A stretch of 64,000 nucleotides of DNA from an uncultured Collinsella sp. (GTDB lineage: Bacteria; Actinomycetota; Coriobacteriia; Coriobacteriales; Coriobacteriaceae). A model generated the notes under the pieces. That model worked only from the letters and a program-made list of their open reading frames with translations, had not been told where the DNA came from and did no database searches. Every line of letters begins with the position of its first letter. Position 1 is the first letter of the stretch. Location of the stretch: NCBI GenBank assembly GCA_900539035.1, contig UQAU01000003.1, positions 42,662 to 106,661 of the forward strand. Direction: 5' to 3'. The translations under genes were made by a program, and so were the position numbers. Of this stretch, positions 51,584 to 60,417 are shown piece after piece.

Positions 51584-52522
51584 TTATTTAGCAGAGACCT
51601 TGCCGCTGGCGTCCTTGACGACCTTCATGGCAGAGACGGGGATAAAGCCCTGCTCCTCGACGAGCTTGCCCTGGACGTCGTCGGAAAGCATGAACTCCAG
51701 GAAGGCCGTGGTGGCCTCGTCGGCGTCCTTGGAGCAGTACATGTGCTCGGTAGCCCAGATCTTGAAGGAGTCGTCGGTGACGTTTGCGCTCTTGGGCTCG
51801 ACGCCCTCGACCTTGATGGCGTTGAACTTGGAGTCATCGAAGTGCGAGAAGTCGAGGTAGGAGATGGCGTTATCGGTGCTGCCCATCTGAGTCTGGACGT
51901 CGCCGGACTTGTCGAGCTCGGCGTCGCCCTTAAAGTCGACTGCCTCGTCGCCAAAGACGGCAGCCTCGAAGGTGGCGCGGGTACCGGAACCGGCCTTGCG
52001 GTTGAGAACGACAATCTTGGCGTCGTCGCCGCCGACCTCCTTCCAGTTGGTGATCTGGCCGGAGAAGATGCCCTTGAGCTGCTCGAGGGACAGGTCGTCG
52101 ACCTTCACGTTCTTAGAGACGACGGGACCCATGCCCACGACGGCGACCTCGTGGTCGACGAGGTTCTTGACCTGGTCGGCCTCGAGCTTGGTCTCGGCGA
52201 AGACGTCGGAGTTACCGATGGTGACGGTGCCGGCGGCAACAGCGGTCAGACCTTTGCCCGAACCGTTGCCCGAGCCGGAGACGGAGACGTCGGGGTTGGC
52301 ATCCATGAACTTCTCGGCAGCGGCCTCGACGAGAGCCTGGAACGAGGAGGCACCGTCGTAGGTCACCTCGCCGGAGACGGACTCGGCAGCAGCGGCGCTA
52401 CCCTTGTCGGCGGCGTCGGATGCGCCTGCGCCGCCGCAGCCAACGAGACCGAGACCGACGATGCTGGCAAGACCACCAGCAAGGCCGAGGAACTGACGAC
52501 GAGAATAAGCCTGATCGAGCAT
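51584..52522 (-). CDS. pstS: Phosphate-binding lipoprotein PstS with twin-arginine signal
   Basis: PstS captures phosphate outside the membrane and delivers it to PstCA. The 312-residue precursor starts MLDQAYSRRQFLGLAGG, with a twin-arginine (SRRQFLG) motif, then a hydrophobic stretch and lipobox LVGC (about residue 29), so it is probably exported folded and lipid-anchored. Mature-domain landmarks are GSGNGSGKGLTAV, RKAGSGTRATFE and YLDFSHF. AAAGGA lies before the ATG at 52522, which I preferred over the longer frame from 52693. A palindromic repeat and about 200 bases without a gene lie upstream, where phosphate control should act. Confidence 0.93.
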   Translation of the reverse strand: MLDQAYSRRQFLGLAGGLASIVGLGLVGCGGAGASDAADKGSAAAAESVSGEVTYDGASSFQALVEAAAEKFMDANPDVSVSGSGNGSGKGLTAVAAGTVTIGNSDVFAETKLEADQVKNLVDHEVAVVGMGPVVSKNVKVDDLSLEQLKGIFSGQITNWKEVGGDDAKIVVLNRKAGSGTRATFEAAVFGDEAVDFKGDAELDKSGDVQTQMGSTDNAISYLDFSHFDDSKFNAIKVEGVEPKSANVTDDSFKIWATEHMYCSKDADEATTAFLEFMLSDDVQGKLVEEQGFIPVSAMKVVKDASGKVSAK

Positions 52523-52724
52523 GATCTTCCTTTCGTACATGCGAATCGCGGGCACCCTGCCCGCTTTGCTGTTTGGAAAGATACGACCCCGACCGGGCAG
52601 CACCCGCGCCAACTGCGGTTTCTTACGGGCATTTGATAAACCCTTACCGCAAGCGCGGCAGGGCTTTACAAACGAATAACAATCCAGCGCCAAATATGGC
52701 GCACCTTTTACACCAATAAAAGCA

Positions 52725-52793
52725 AAGTTGCGGTGAAATAGTTCCTGTTTGGCTGTTAGGCAGCCGATTCTAGGAACTATTCCACCGCAACTT
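52725..52793. repeat. AGTTGCGGTGAAATAG palindromic repeat, copy 2
   Basis: AAGTTGCGGTGAAATAGTTCC pairs with GGAACTATTCCACCGCAACTT apart from one change. It lies between the dipeptidase stop and the pstS upstream region. Confidence 0.85.
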
Positions 52794-52814
52794 AGATTGG
52801 CAAACGCCGCAACC

Positions 52815-54251
52815 TTAAAGCTCGAGCTCGTTGAGCCTTAAGATCGCAACAATATAGATCTTGAGCGCTTGCTTGAGCTGTTCCTCGTTGGCGCACTCGT
52901 TGGGGCCATGCATCTGGCCGCCCCATGCGGGCAACTCCAGGCCGGTCTCCTCGGGGCCAAATGACACGGCGCGGGCAAAGTTGCGCGCGTACGTGCCGCC
53001 GCCCATGGCAAAGGGCTCGGCATGCTTACCCGTAAACTCGTTATAGGTATCGATAAGCGCCTTCACGGCCGGATCGTCGGCAGACACCGAGAACGGCACC
53101 TTGGCACGACCCACGCGATACGTCACACCAAAGCGGCCCACGAGCGGCTCGAGCTGATCGCAGATGGTATCGGCGCTGGTGCTATCAGGGAAGCGCACGT
53201 CGATGACCTGCTCGATATGGCCATCCGCCACACGGATGACGCCGGGGTTGCAGGTGAGCGGGCCAAACGCCGCGCTCGTCGCGTCGATACCCAGGCCGCG
53301 GCCATAGGCGTCCGCATGTACAAAGGCCAAGAACTTGACAAACTCGTGCTCGGCAGGCGTCAACAGGCGCTCGTCACGGGCACCAAACGCGTCCTCGGCC
53401 TCGCGCAGATACGCCACGATCAGGCCGACGGCATTGATCGTTCCTTCGGGCATCGAGGCATGACCGCCAATGCCGTGGGCAAAAATCTGCGCATGGCCGT
53501 TATCGAGCGCCGTAATCTCCAGGCGGTCGGCGTTCTCAACGGGCGCCGGCAGTTCATCGGCGGCAATCGCAAGCTCGCAGATAGACTGCGACGGAATGGC
53601 ATTGCTCGCCTCGGCACCGCTCCAAGACACGATGCGCCCGCCGTCGATCTTGGAGCTCACAAACGTCGCCCCAAACTGACCCTTCTCGGCATTGCAGACT
53701 GGGAACTCGGCATCGGGCGTAAACAGAAAGTCTGGGTTGGGGTAGTTCTCCAGATAATGGTGAACGTCGGACATGCCAACTTCCTCATCGCAGCCCAGCA
53801 GCGCGCGGAAGGTATAGCGTGGCACAATGCCGTGTTTGAGCAGATAAGCGCCAGCGTAGAGCGACAACACCGCCGGGCCCTTGTCGTCGATCACGCCACG
53901 GCCGAGCAGCCAGCCCTCGCGGCGCTCCATCGCAAACGGGTCGGTGTTCCAGCCGGGGCCGGCGGGCACCACGTCCACATGGCAAATGGTCGCGAGCTGC
54001 TTGTCGCCGCGACCGGGAATGTCGGCAATGCCCACATAGCCCTCGTCATCGCTCGTCTGGTAACCGAGCTTTTGCGCAATGCCGAGCGCGCAATCGAGCG
54101 CATCACGGACCGGGCGGCCAAACGGCGCACCGGGCTCCGCATCGGCAGCAACGGCAACAGACGGATAGCTCACCAGCTGCTCGATATCGGCGACGACATC
54201 TTCCCAGACCTCGTCGACATACTCAGCGACGCTCTGCTCCACCTGATTCAT
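52815..54251 (-). CDS. M20 family dipeptidase (PepV/Sapep-like)
   Basis: This 478-residue dizinc or manganese peptidase has ICHVDVVPAGPGW (first metal His and catalytic Asp, about 86-98), GVIDDKGP (bridging Asp), GCDEEVGM (catalytic Glu) and the DAEFPVCNAEKG and GGHASMPEG segments characteristic of PepV. Such enzymes release amino acids from dipeptides, often with an N-terminal D- or beta-residue. The ATG at 54251 follows AAGGAGG. The protein is cytosolic, without a signal peptide. Confidence 0.92.
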   Translation of the reverse strand: MNQVEQSVAEYVDEVWEDVVADIEQLVSYPSVAVAADAEPGAPFGRPVRDALDCALGIAQKLGYQTSDDEGYVGIADIPGRGDKQLATICHVDVVPAGPGWNTDPFAMERREGWLLGRGVIDDKGPAVLSLYAGAYLLKHGIVPRYTFRALLGCDEEVGMSDVHHYLENYPNPDFLFTPDAEFPVCNAEKGQFGATFVSSKIDGGRIVSWSGAEASNAIPSQSICELAIAADELPAPVENADRLEITALDNGHAQIFAHGIGGHASMPEGTINAVGLIVAYLREAEDAFGARDERLLTPAEHEFVKFLAFVHADAYGRGLGIDATSAAFGPLTCNPGVIRVADGHIEQVIDVRFPDSTSADTICDQLEPLVGRFGVTYRVGRAKVPFSVSADDPAVKALIDTYNEFTGKHAEPFAMGGGTYARNFARAVSFGPEETGLELPAWGGQMHGPNECANEEQLKQALKIYIVAILRLNELEL

Positions 54252-54305
54252 GGACGACCTCCTTACCAATGAGTGGCAGGCACGCCCGCCCCTCACATCA
54301 CGTCA

Positions 54306-54968
54306 TTAGATAGCGAAAAGTTTAGCAAGCTCGGCCACCGAGTGCACCACCGCATCGGCACCCGCCGCCTCGTGCTCGCCCGGCGCCGCCGCGCCCGAAT
54401 AGATGCCGATGCACGGCACGCCCATCGCGTGCGCGCCCTCCACATCGTTAAAGCGATCGCCGATCATCACGGCGTCGTCGGCCGTCGCGCCGAGCGCTGC
54501 CAAGGCATCGCGGACCGAATCGGCCTTGGTCTCGCGTCCCTGCGGCGGATTCATGCCAACCACCGCCTCAAACTGAGAAAGCCCAAGCTCACGCACCATG
54601 TCGATGCACTTTGCCTCCATGCGCGACGTCGCCACGGCCATACGCTTGCCCCGGGCGGCTAACCCATCCAGCAGCTCGGGGATCCCATCGAACACGGGGT
54701 ACTCCTCCGGTCCCAGCTCATCAAAAAAGGTGCGATACTCGTCGGCCACCACAAGCGACTCCTCGCGGGAAAAGCCGTAAAAGTCGTGAAAGCTCTTCCA
54801 CAGGGGCGGCCCGATCATGCGGCGCAGGTCACCTATCTGCGCCTCAGAAAACCCGCGCGCAGCCAGCGTCTTGCGCGTCGAGGTCATCACCGCCCGGCCC
54901 GTATCTGCCACCGTGCCGTCAAAATCGAACAGCACGACCGGCCGTTTGCCTATCTCCAACGCCTCCAT
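54306..54968 (-). CDS. HAD hydrolase, phosphoglycolate phosphatase-like
   Basis: This 220-residue HAD has VLFDFDGTVADT (motif I, about 11-22), a helical C1 cap with RRMIGPPLWKSF, VATSRME (motif II), K in NPPQGRETK and IGDRFNDVEGA (motif IV). It resembles Gph/PpaX and YjjG-type phosphatases. I chose the ATG at 54968, eight bases after GAGGG; ATG at 54974 and GTG at 55001 are poorer. It is divergent from the DegV gene with a shared palindrome between them. Confidence 0.87.
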   Translation of the reverse strand: MEALEIGKRPVVLFDFDGTVADTGRAVMTSTRKTLAARGFSEAQIGDLRRMIGPPLWKSFHDFYGFSREESLVVADEYRTFFDELGPEEYPVFDGIPELLDGLAARGKRMAVATSRMEAKCIDMVRELGLSQFEAVVGMNPPQGRETKADSVRDALAALGATADDAVMIGDRFNDVEGAHAMGVPCIGIYSGAAAPGEHEAAGADAVVHSVAELAKLFAI

Positions 54969-55016
54969 CGGCATCCCTCTTCCCCAGTTGACGATTTCCA
55001 CACCGACACTTCAAAC

Positions 55017-55032
55017 TGTTGACTATTCAACA
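55017..55032. promoter_or_regulatory. Palindrome between divergent HAD and DegV genes
   Basis: TGTTGA and TCAACA flank CTAT; the outer bases overlap a TTGACT-type -35 for the DegV direction. A shared operator is plausible. Confidence 0.45.
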
Positions 55033-55124
55033 ATTGAACCTAGTAATGTGGAACGACTCTACTATACTTGTCGCACTTTGCTCTCAGAAGGCGGCGCGCA
55101 AGCGCCCCAGCGAAAGGTGCAATT

Positions 55125-55985
55125 ATGTCTTTTGCCATCATAACCGACTCCACGTCTGACATCTCCCCCACCCGCGCCCAAGAGCTCGGCATTTACGTGA
55201 TTCCGCTGCATGTGATTATCGAGGGCGAGGACCTGCTCGACCAGGTGCAGATTACCGCCGAGGAATACGTCGCGCGCATGGCCGGCTCCGAGCAGCTGCC
55301 GCACACCTCGCAGCCGAGCGCCGGCGAGTTCAAGGCACTCTTTGACCGCGTGCTCGCCGACGGCCACGACAGCGCCATCTTTATCTCGCTGTGCAGCGAG
55401 TGGTCCGCCTGCTATGCCAACGCCAGCCTGACGGCCGAAACGCACGAGCTCGACGTTCGCTGCATCGACTCGCGCACCGGCTCGGGTGCCGAAGGCCTGC
55501 TGGTGGAGTACGCGCTGGCCATGCGCGAGGACGGCCGCAGCCTGGACGAGACCGAGGCGCAGATCCGCGCGACGCTGCCCGACGCCCACCTGCTGCTGAT
55601 TCCCCGCACGCTCGAGAACCTCGTTAAAAACGGCCGCGCACCTAAACTCGCCGGCCAGCTCACCCAGATGCTCAACATTCGCCTGGCCGTTTCGCCGGAG
55701 TGGGAATCGGGCGAGATCAAGGCCATCAAAAAGGGCCGCGGCGCCAAGCGCATCGTCGCCAACACTATGGCCGATTGCCTCGCATTTTTGACCGAGCATC
55801 CGGGCTCCAGCGTGCGCGTGCTCACGACCGGCGCCGCCGAGGAGCAGGAGCTCGTCAACCAAGCGCTCGCGGGCCAAGACTACGTAGACGCCGGCACCGG
55901 CCCCATCGGCTGCACCATCGCCACCCACGTAGGCGTCGACGCCATAGCAATCAGCTACTGCCCCCGCTACCAGCCCATCCACTAG
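55125..55985 (+). CDS. DegV family fatty-acid-binding protein (second copy)
   Basis: This 286-residue protein begins FAIITDSTSDISP and has HTSQPSAGEF, IDSRTGSGAEGLLVEYAL and the C-terminal GTGPIGCTIATHVGVDAI. It is only moderately similar to the DegV at 2630, so the two probably bind different acyl chains. AAAGGT precedes the ATG at 55125; an in-frame codon at 55068 lacks one. A palindromic repeat starts 14 bases after the stop. Confidence 0.9.
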   Translation: MSFAIITDSTSDISPTRAQELGIYVIPLHVIIEGEDLLDQVQITAEEYVARMAGSEQLPHTSQPSAGEFKALFDRVLADGHDSAIFISLCSEWSACYANASLTAETHELDVRCIDSRTGSGAEGLLVEYALAMREDGRSLDETEAQIRATLPDAHLLLIPRTLENLVKNGRAPKLAGQLTQMLNIRLAVSPEWESGEIKAIKKGRGAKRIVANTMADCLAFLTEHPGSSVRVLTTGAAEEQELVNQALAGQDYVDAGTGPIGCTIATHVGVDAIAISYCPRYQPIH

Positions 55986-55998
55986 GGGCACCTTTACC

Positions 55999-56065
55999 AC
56001 TTGCGGTGAAATAGGGGCTGTTTTGGCTTATCAGCCGCAAATCAATCCCTATTCCACCGCAACTT
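55999..56065. repeat. AGTTGCGGTGAAATAG palindromic repeat, copy 3
   Basis: ACTTGCGGTGAAATAGGG pairs with CCCTATTCCACCGCAACTT with two changes. It lies between the convergent DegV and toxin genes. Confidence 0.85.
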
Positions 56066-56077
56066 AGAAATCGGCAA

Positions 56078-56386
56078 TCAGCCCTGCGGGCCCCGGAACA
56101 GCTCCTCATGCGAGCCCATTCTGACCAGTCGGATCACAGGATTAGTCTTATGCGGCAAGTAGAGAACGACCACATCGACCAAGCCATCGGATAGATGGAA
56201 ATCGATGTGGCCGTTGTAATTGCCGCCCGGGTTTGAAAGCTCATGGGCGCCATATTCCGCGGGAAGCGAGCCGCGAGCTGCAAGCTCTGCGACTGCCGCC
56301 TTAAACTCGGTTTTTAGCTGCGGATGGATGCGCATCGTCCGTTTGTAATCCGCCTTAAACTGAGCCTCGACTTTAATCTCAAACAT
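56078..56386 (-). CDS. YafQ/RelE-type toxin
   Basis: This 102-residue protein is a type II mRNA-interferase toxin of the YafQ branch: FKADYKRTMRIHP near the N-terminus, HELSNPGGNYNGHIDFHL in the middle and IRLVRMGSHEELF with the catalytic-region histidine at the end. YafQ cleaves mRNA on the ribosome. It begins two bases after the antitoxin stop, so both are made from one message. Confidence 0.9.
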   Translation of the reverse strand: MFEIKVEAQFKADYKRTMRIHPQLKTEFKAAVAELAARGSLPAEYGAHELSNPGGNYNGHIDFHLSDGLVDVVVLYLPHKTNPVIRLVRMGSHEELFRGPQG

Positions 56387-56388
56387 CG

Positions 56389-56688
56389 CTAGTCCTCATC
56401 GAGGAATGATATAAGCTCATCAGCGTTATTGAATGACGGGCTGTCGTCTGGCAGAATCCCCAACTCATGAGCCTCGGCAATCACCATGGCGCGCCTCGTC
56501 GCCTCGTTGGGAACTTCGGATCGACCAACGATCTCAAAAGGAATCTTTCGCTGATTTACCAGCTGCCGAACAGCAAGGTTCAGATACGAATTGAGACTCA
56601 GACCAACCGTATCCAAGAACTCAGTCGCCTGTTCCTTGAGCCCCTCTTCGATGCGGATCGTCGTAGGCTTAACCGTTGCAGTAGACAT
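56389..56688 (-). CDS. RelB/DinJ-type antitoxin
   Basis: This 99-residue antitoxin has the ribbon-helix-helix N-terminus of RelB/DinJ (TTIRIEEGLKEQATEFLDTVGLSLN, residues of about 9-33, listed in part) and an acidic C-terminus for toxin binding. The ATG at 56688 follows AGGAGG; the longer frame to 56760 runs through the operator palindrome. The antitoxin, alone or with the toxin, should repress its promoter by binding the 20-bp inverted repeat upstream. Confidence 0.88.
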   Translation of the reverse strand: MSTATVKPTTIRIEEGLKEQATEFLDTVGLSLNSYLNLAVRQLVNQRKIPFEIVGRSEVPNEATRRAMVIAEAHELGILPDDSPSFNNADELISFLDED

Positions 56689-56729
56689 ACGCGACCTCCT
56701 CGCCCTCGTCTTTTGCATCAGTATACCCA

Positions 56730-56777
56730 GTTTAGAAGGCAGACTGATGTTAAATAGCATCAGTCTGCCTTCTAAAC
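56730..56777. promoter_or_regulatory. 20-bp perfect inverted repeat (toxin-antitoxin operator)
   Basis: GTTTAGAAGGCAGACTGATG (56730-56749) and its exact complement (56758-56777) flank TTAAATAG. A TATACT box follows on the minus strand (near 56722-56727), so the palindrome overlaps the promoter. It could also act as a terminator for the upstream LOG gene. Confidence 0.65.
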
Positions 56778-56801
56778 ACTACAACGACAGGCACGTTCGC
56801 C

Positions 56802-57560
56802 CTACATAAGCCCGCTCAGGGCAATGTCGACGGCCTCGTTGAGGTCATCGGTGATATGCACCAGCTCCGGATCGAGCGGGCTGATCATGCCGGCGTCCAT
56901 CACCGGGCCGTTGAGCCAGTCGAACAGGCCCTGCCAGTACTCGGTTCCCACCAAAACGAGCGGCATACGCTTGACCTTGTGCGTCTGCACCAGCGTGAGC
57001 ACCTCGAACATCTCGTCGAGCGTACCAAAACCACCGGGAAACACGATGGCACCCGAGCTGTATTTGACGAACATGGTCTTGCGCACAAAGAAGTAACGGA
57101 AGTCCATGCCAAGGTTCACGTATTTGTTGAGCCCATGCTCGTGCGGGAGCTCGATACCCAAGCCGACCGACTTGCCGTTGGCACTCGCCGCTCCCCTGTT
57201 GGCCGCCTCCATGACGCCAGGGCCACCGCCGGTGATAACCGCCACGCCGCGCTGGGCAATCTTGCGGCCGACCGTGCGCGCCACCTTGTAGAGCGGATCG
57301 GTCTTGGGCGTACGGGCACTGCCGAAGATGGTCACCGCAGGACCAAGCTCGGCAAGCGCGCCAAAGCCATCGACAAACTCTGCCTGAATGCGCAGCACGC
57401 GCCAGGGGTCGGCGTGCAGCCAGTCGGTCGAGTCCTCGGGCGCCAGCAGGTTGGCGTACGTATTGTCCTTGGGAATCATGGGGCCGCGCATGACCACGGG
57501 GCCGCGTCGGTACGTCTCGTCGTAGGCCGGTTCGTCCTCGAGGTTCTCATTCTTAATCAT
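56802..57560 (-). CDS. LOG family protein (TIGR00730)
   Basis: This 252-residue Rossmann-fold protein has GGGPGVMEAANRGA (about residues 115-128) and PGGFGTLDE (about 172-180), the diagnostic LOG motifs. Characterised members hydrolyse cytokinin riboside monophosphates or other nucleotides to the base and ribose 5-phosphate. The N-terminal 55 residues are an extension seen in actinobacterial members. TAGGAG precedes the ATG at 57560. Confidence 0.92.
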   Translation of the reverse strand: MIKNENLEDEPAYDETYRRGPVVMRGPMIPKDNTYANLLAPEDSTDWLHADPWRVLRIQAEFVDGFGALAELGPAVTIFGSARTPKTDPLYKVARTVGRKIAQRGVAVITGGGPGVMEAANRGAASANGKSVGLGIELPHEHGLNKYVNLGMDFRYFFVRKTMFVKYSSGAIVFPGGFGTLDEMFEVLTLVQTHKVKRMPLVLVGTEYWQGLFDWLNGPVMDAGMISPLDPELVHITDDLNEAVDIALSGLM

Positions 57561-57694
57561 GGGATACTCCTATCGAAAATAGAAATGGGCGGGGTCGACG
57601 CCATGCGCCAAACACCCGCCCGAACATCAACTATTCGGTATGGTACCCACGATGCATCAAGTGCTTGCAAGGCATCGGTCAGCGGTCGCGGCTC

Positions 57695-58834
<1,140 letters not shown>

Positions 58835-58922
58835 AAACTGGAACTCCTTGGTTGCGGTTCATACGCAGACCATTATACGGGCAACCCGCAAAGAGCACCG
58901 ACTCGACAGAAACTGGTGCATT

Positions 58923-59060
58923 AAACGACTAGTCGTCGGGGACAATCTTCAGCGCCATCTTGCAAGGGAGTGTCCCAATCTGCCGGCACTTAGGAACTGT
59001 CCCCAAGTGCCGACAAGAGTGTCCCTTTCGACCAGTCATTTAAGAACGTCCCCAATGACT
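58923..59060. repeat. GACTAGTC/GTGCCGGCAC palindromic repeat cluster, copy 2
   Basis: Shares AAACGACTAGTCG, GGGAGTGTCCC, TGCCGGCACTTAGG, CCAAGTGCCG and AAGAACGTCCCCAATGAC with the cluster at 6963 and the copy at 62299. It fills the gap upstream of tgt. Confidence 0.8.
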
Positions 59061-59186
59061 ACATCTGGGATCATTTTCAACAGCCAACGCAAACGCCGAT
59101 GTTATGGTACCGACAGCGAAAACCCGCCAGAGCGAGCAAGGTGCCTTCAAGCAAAATGGCGCCGCGGGTTGAGCATAGGTCAGCGA

Positions 59187-59285
59187 GCGGGCCGCATTTG
59201 AGACAAGGTGACGTGAAACGAAAGGGCGCTGACCTTTCGGTCGCGCCCTTGAAGTTGAACGTCAGATTGTCCAAATGCGACCCGC
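59187..59285. repeat. Structured palindromic element E, copy 1
   Basis: Outer arms GCGGGCCGCATTTGAGACAA and TTGTCCAAATGCGACCCGC pair with few changes; inside are GACGT/ACGTC and AAGGGCGC/GCGCCCTT stems, so the 99 bases could fold into one long hairpin. A second copy runs off the window end at 63925-64000. Confidence 0.75.
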
Positions 59286-59298
59286 GCAGCGTCGAGCC

Positions 59299-59326
59299 GT
59301 TACGCGGTTTGGTAAAACCGCGTAAC
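59299..59326. repeat. 12-bp hairpin after the SDR gene
   Basis: GTTACGCGGTTT and AAACCGCGTAAC pair perfectly around GGTA, two bases past the SDR stop. No T run follows; it may protect the message end. Confidence 0.6.
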
Positions 59327-59328
59327 CC

Positions 59329-60129
59329 CTAAGGCCGCTGGCCCATGCCACCCTCGAGGGTGACGGTCTCGCCGTTCATGTACTTAAAGTCGGGACCGCA
59401 GAGCTGAACGACCACGCGGCCGATTTCCTTCTCGACGTCGCCGTAGTGACCCGCCGGCGGCATGTGGACGTTGGCCTTGAACGCCTCGGGATAGGCATCC
59501 TGGAAGTTCTCGAGCGCGGCAGTCCAGGCAAGCGGGCACACGATGTTGACGTTGATGCCGTCCTTGCCCCACTCGTTGGCGGCAACGCGGGTCAGGCCGC
59601 GGATGCCCTCCTTGGCGGCAGCATAGCTGCACTGGCCATAGTTGCCAAACAGGCCGGCGCCCGAGGCAAAGTTGACCACGGAGCCCTTGGTCTCCTTCAG
59701 GTGCGGATAGGCCTTCTGCATGTACAGATAGGTAGCATACAGACCGGAGTAAATGGCCAGGTTAAACTGGTCCATGGTGTGATCGGCGATGGTCACGCCC
59801 GAGGCGCTGGCCTGAGCATTGTTGACGACGGCGTCGATGCGGCCGAACTCCTCAATGGCCTTGTCGATGACGTTCTGGACGACGGCCTCGTTGTCCTGAC
59901 CGGCCGAGACATCGGCCTGAACAGGCAGAACCTTGACACCGTACTCGGCCTCGAGAGACTCCTTGGCGGCCTCGAGCTTGGCGACGTTGCGGCCGGTGAT
60001 GACGAGGTTCGCGCCCTCCTTGGCAAATGCGATATCGATGCCGTAGCCGATGGAGCCAGCAGAACCGTCCTTAAGCGTGGCCTTGCCGCCGCCGGTGACG
60101 ATCACGGTCTTACCAGTGAAAAGTCCCAT
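59329..60129 (-). CDS. Short-chain dehydrogenase/reductase
   Basis: This 266-residue NAD(P)-dependent oxidoreductase has the Rossmann entry VIVTGGG, NNAQAS in place of the usual NNAG, VNFASGAG and the catalytic YAAAK (about residue 160). A 10-residue insertion (KATLKDGSAGS) widens the nucleotide loop. Collinsella relatives carry several SDR enzymes, including bile-acid dehydrogenases, but this one has no clear match that I can recall. The ATG at 60129 follows AAAGGA. Substrate unknown. Confidence 0.85.
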   Translation of the reverse strand: MGLFTGKTVIVTGGGKATLKDGSAGSIGYGIDIAFAKEGANLVITGRNVAKLEAAKESLEAEYGVKVLPVQADVSAGQDNEAVVQNVIDKAIEEFGRIDAVVNNAQASASGVTIADHTMDQFNLAIYSGLYATYLYMQKAYPHLKETKGSVVNFASGAGLFGNYGQCSYAAAKEGIRGLTRVAANEWGKDGINVNIVCPLAWTAALENFQDAYPEAFKANVHMPPAGHYGDVEKEIGRVVVQLCGPDFKYMNGETVTLEGGMGQRP

Positions 60130-60417
60130 AAAAAGTCCTTTCAAATCGCGACGGGCACGCCCGCCGACTGCGCGTATCCAACTTCACGCGCCAAAAGCTG
60201 AGATGCAACTTTAGCGTGTTCAAGCAAAAATAAAAGACCGCGGTAGGCGAACGGCACCACGTCGTTCGGCGAAGGGATTGTCAAGTACAAACTGGATAAA
60301 GCGGCCGAGTTATTGTTATCAGATCGAGCCATCGAACACGTTTTGAAACTTTGCTGCGGCGCGTGGGATGTCGGCGCGAGACTTTATCATAGGGTGACAA
60401 ACAACGATGAGGAGCAC
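60130..60417. other. Divergent promoter region between the SDR and coiled-coil genes
   Basis: No gene is supported. It must hold promoters in both directions; I see no consensus box strong enough to place them. Confidence 0.4.

Noticed and set aside
59299..59326. tRNA-like or terminator role for the GTTACGCGGTTT hairpin.
   Set aside because: There is no cloverleaf around it and no T run after it.
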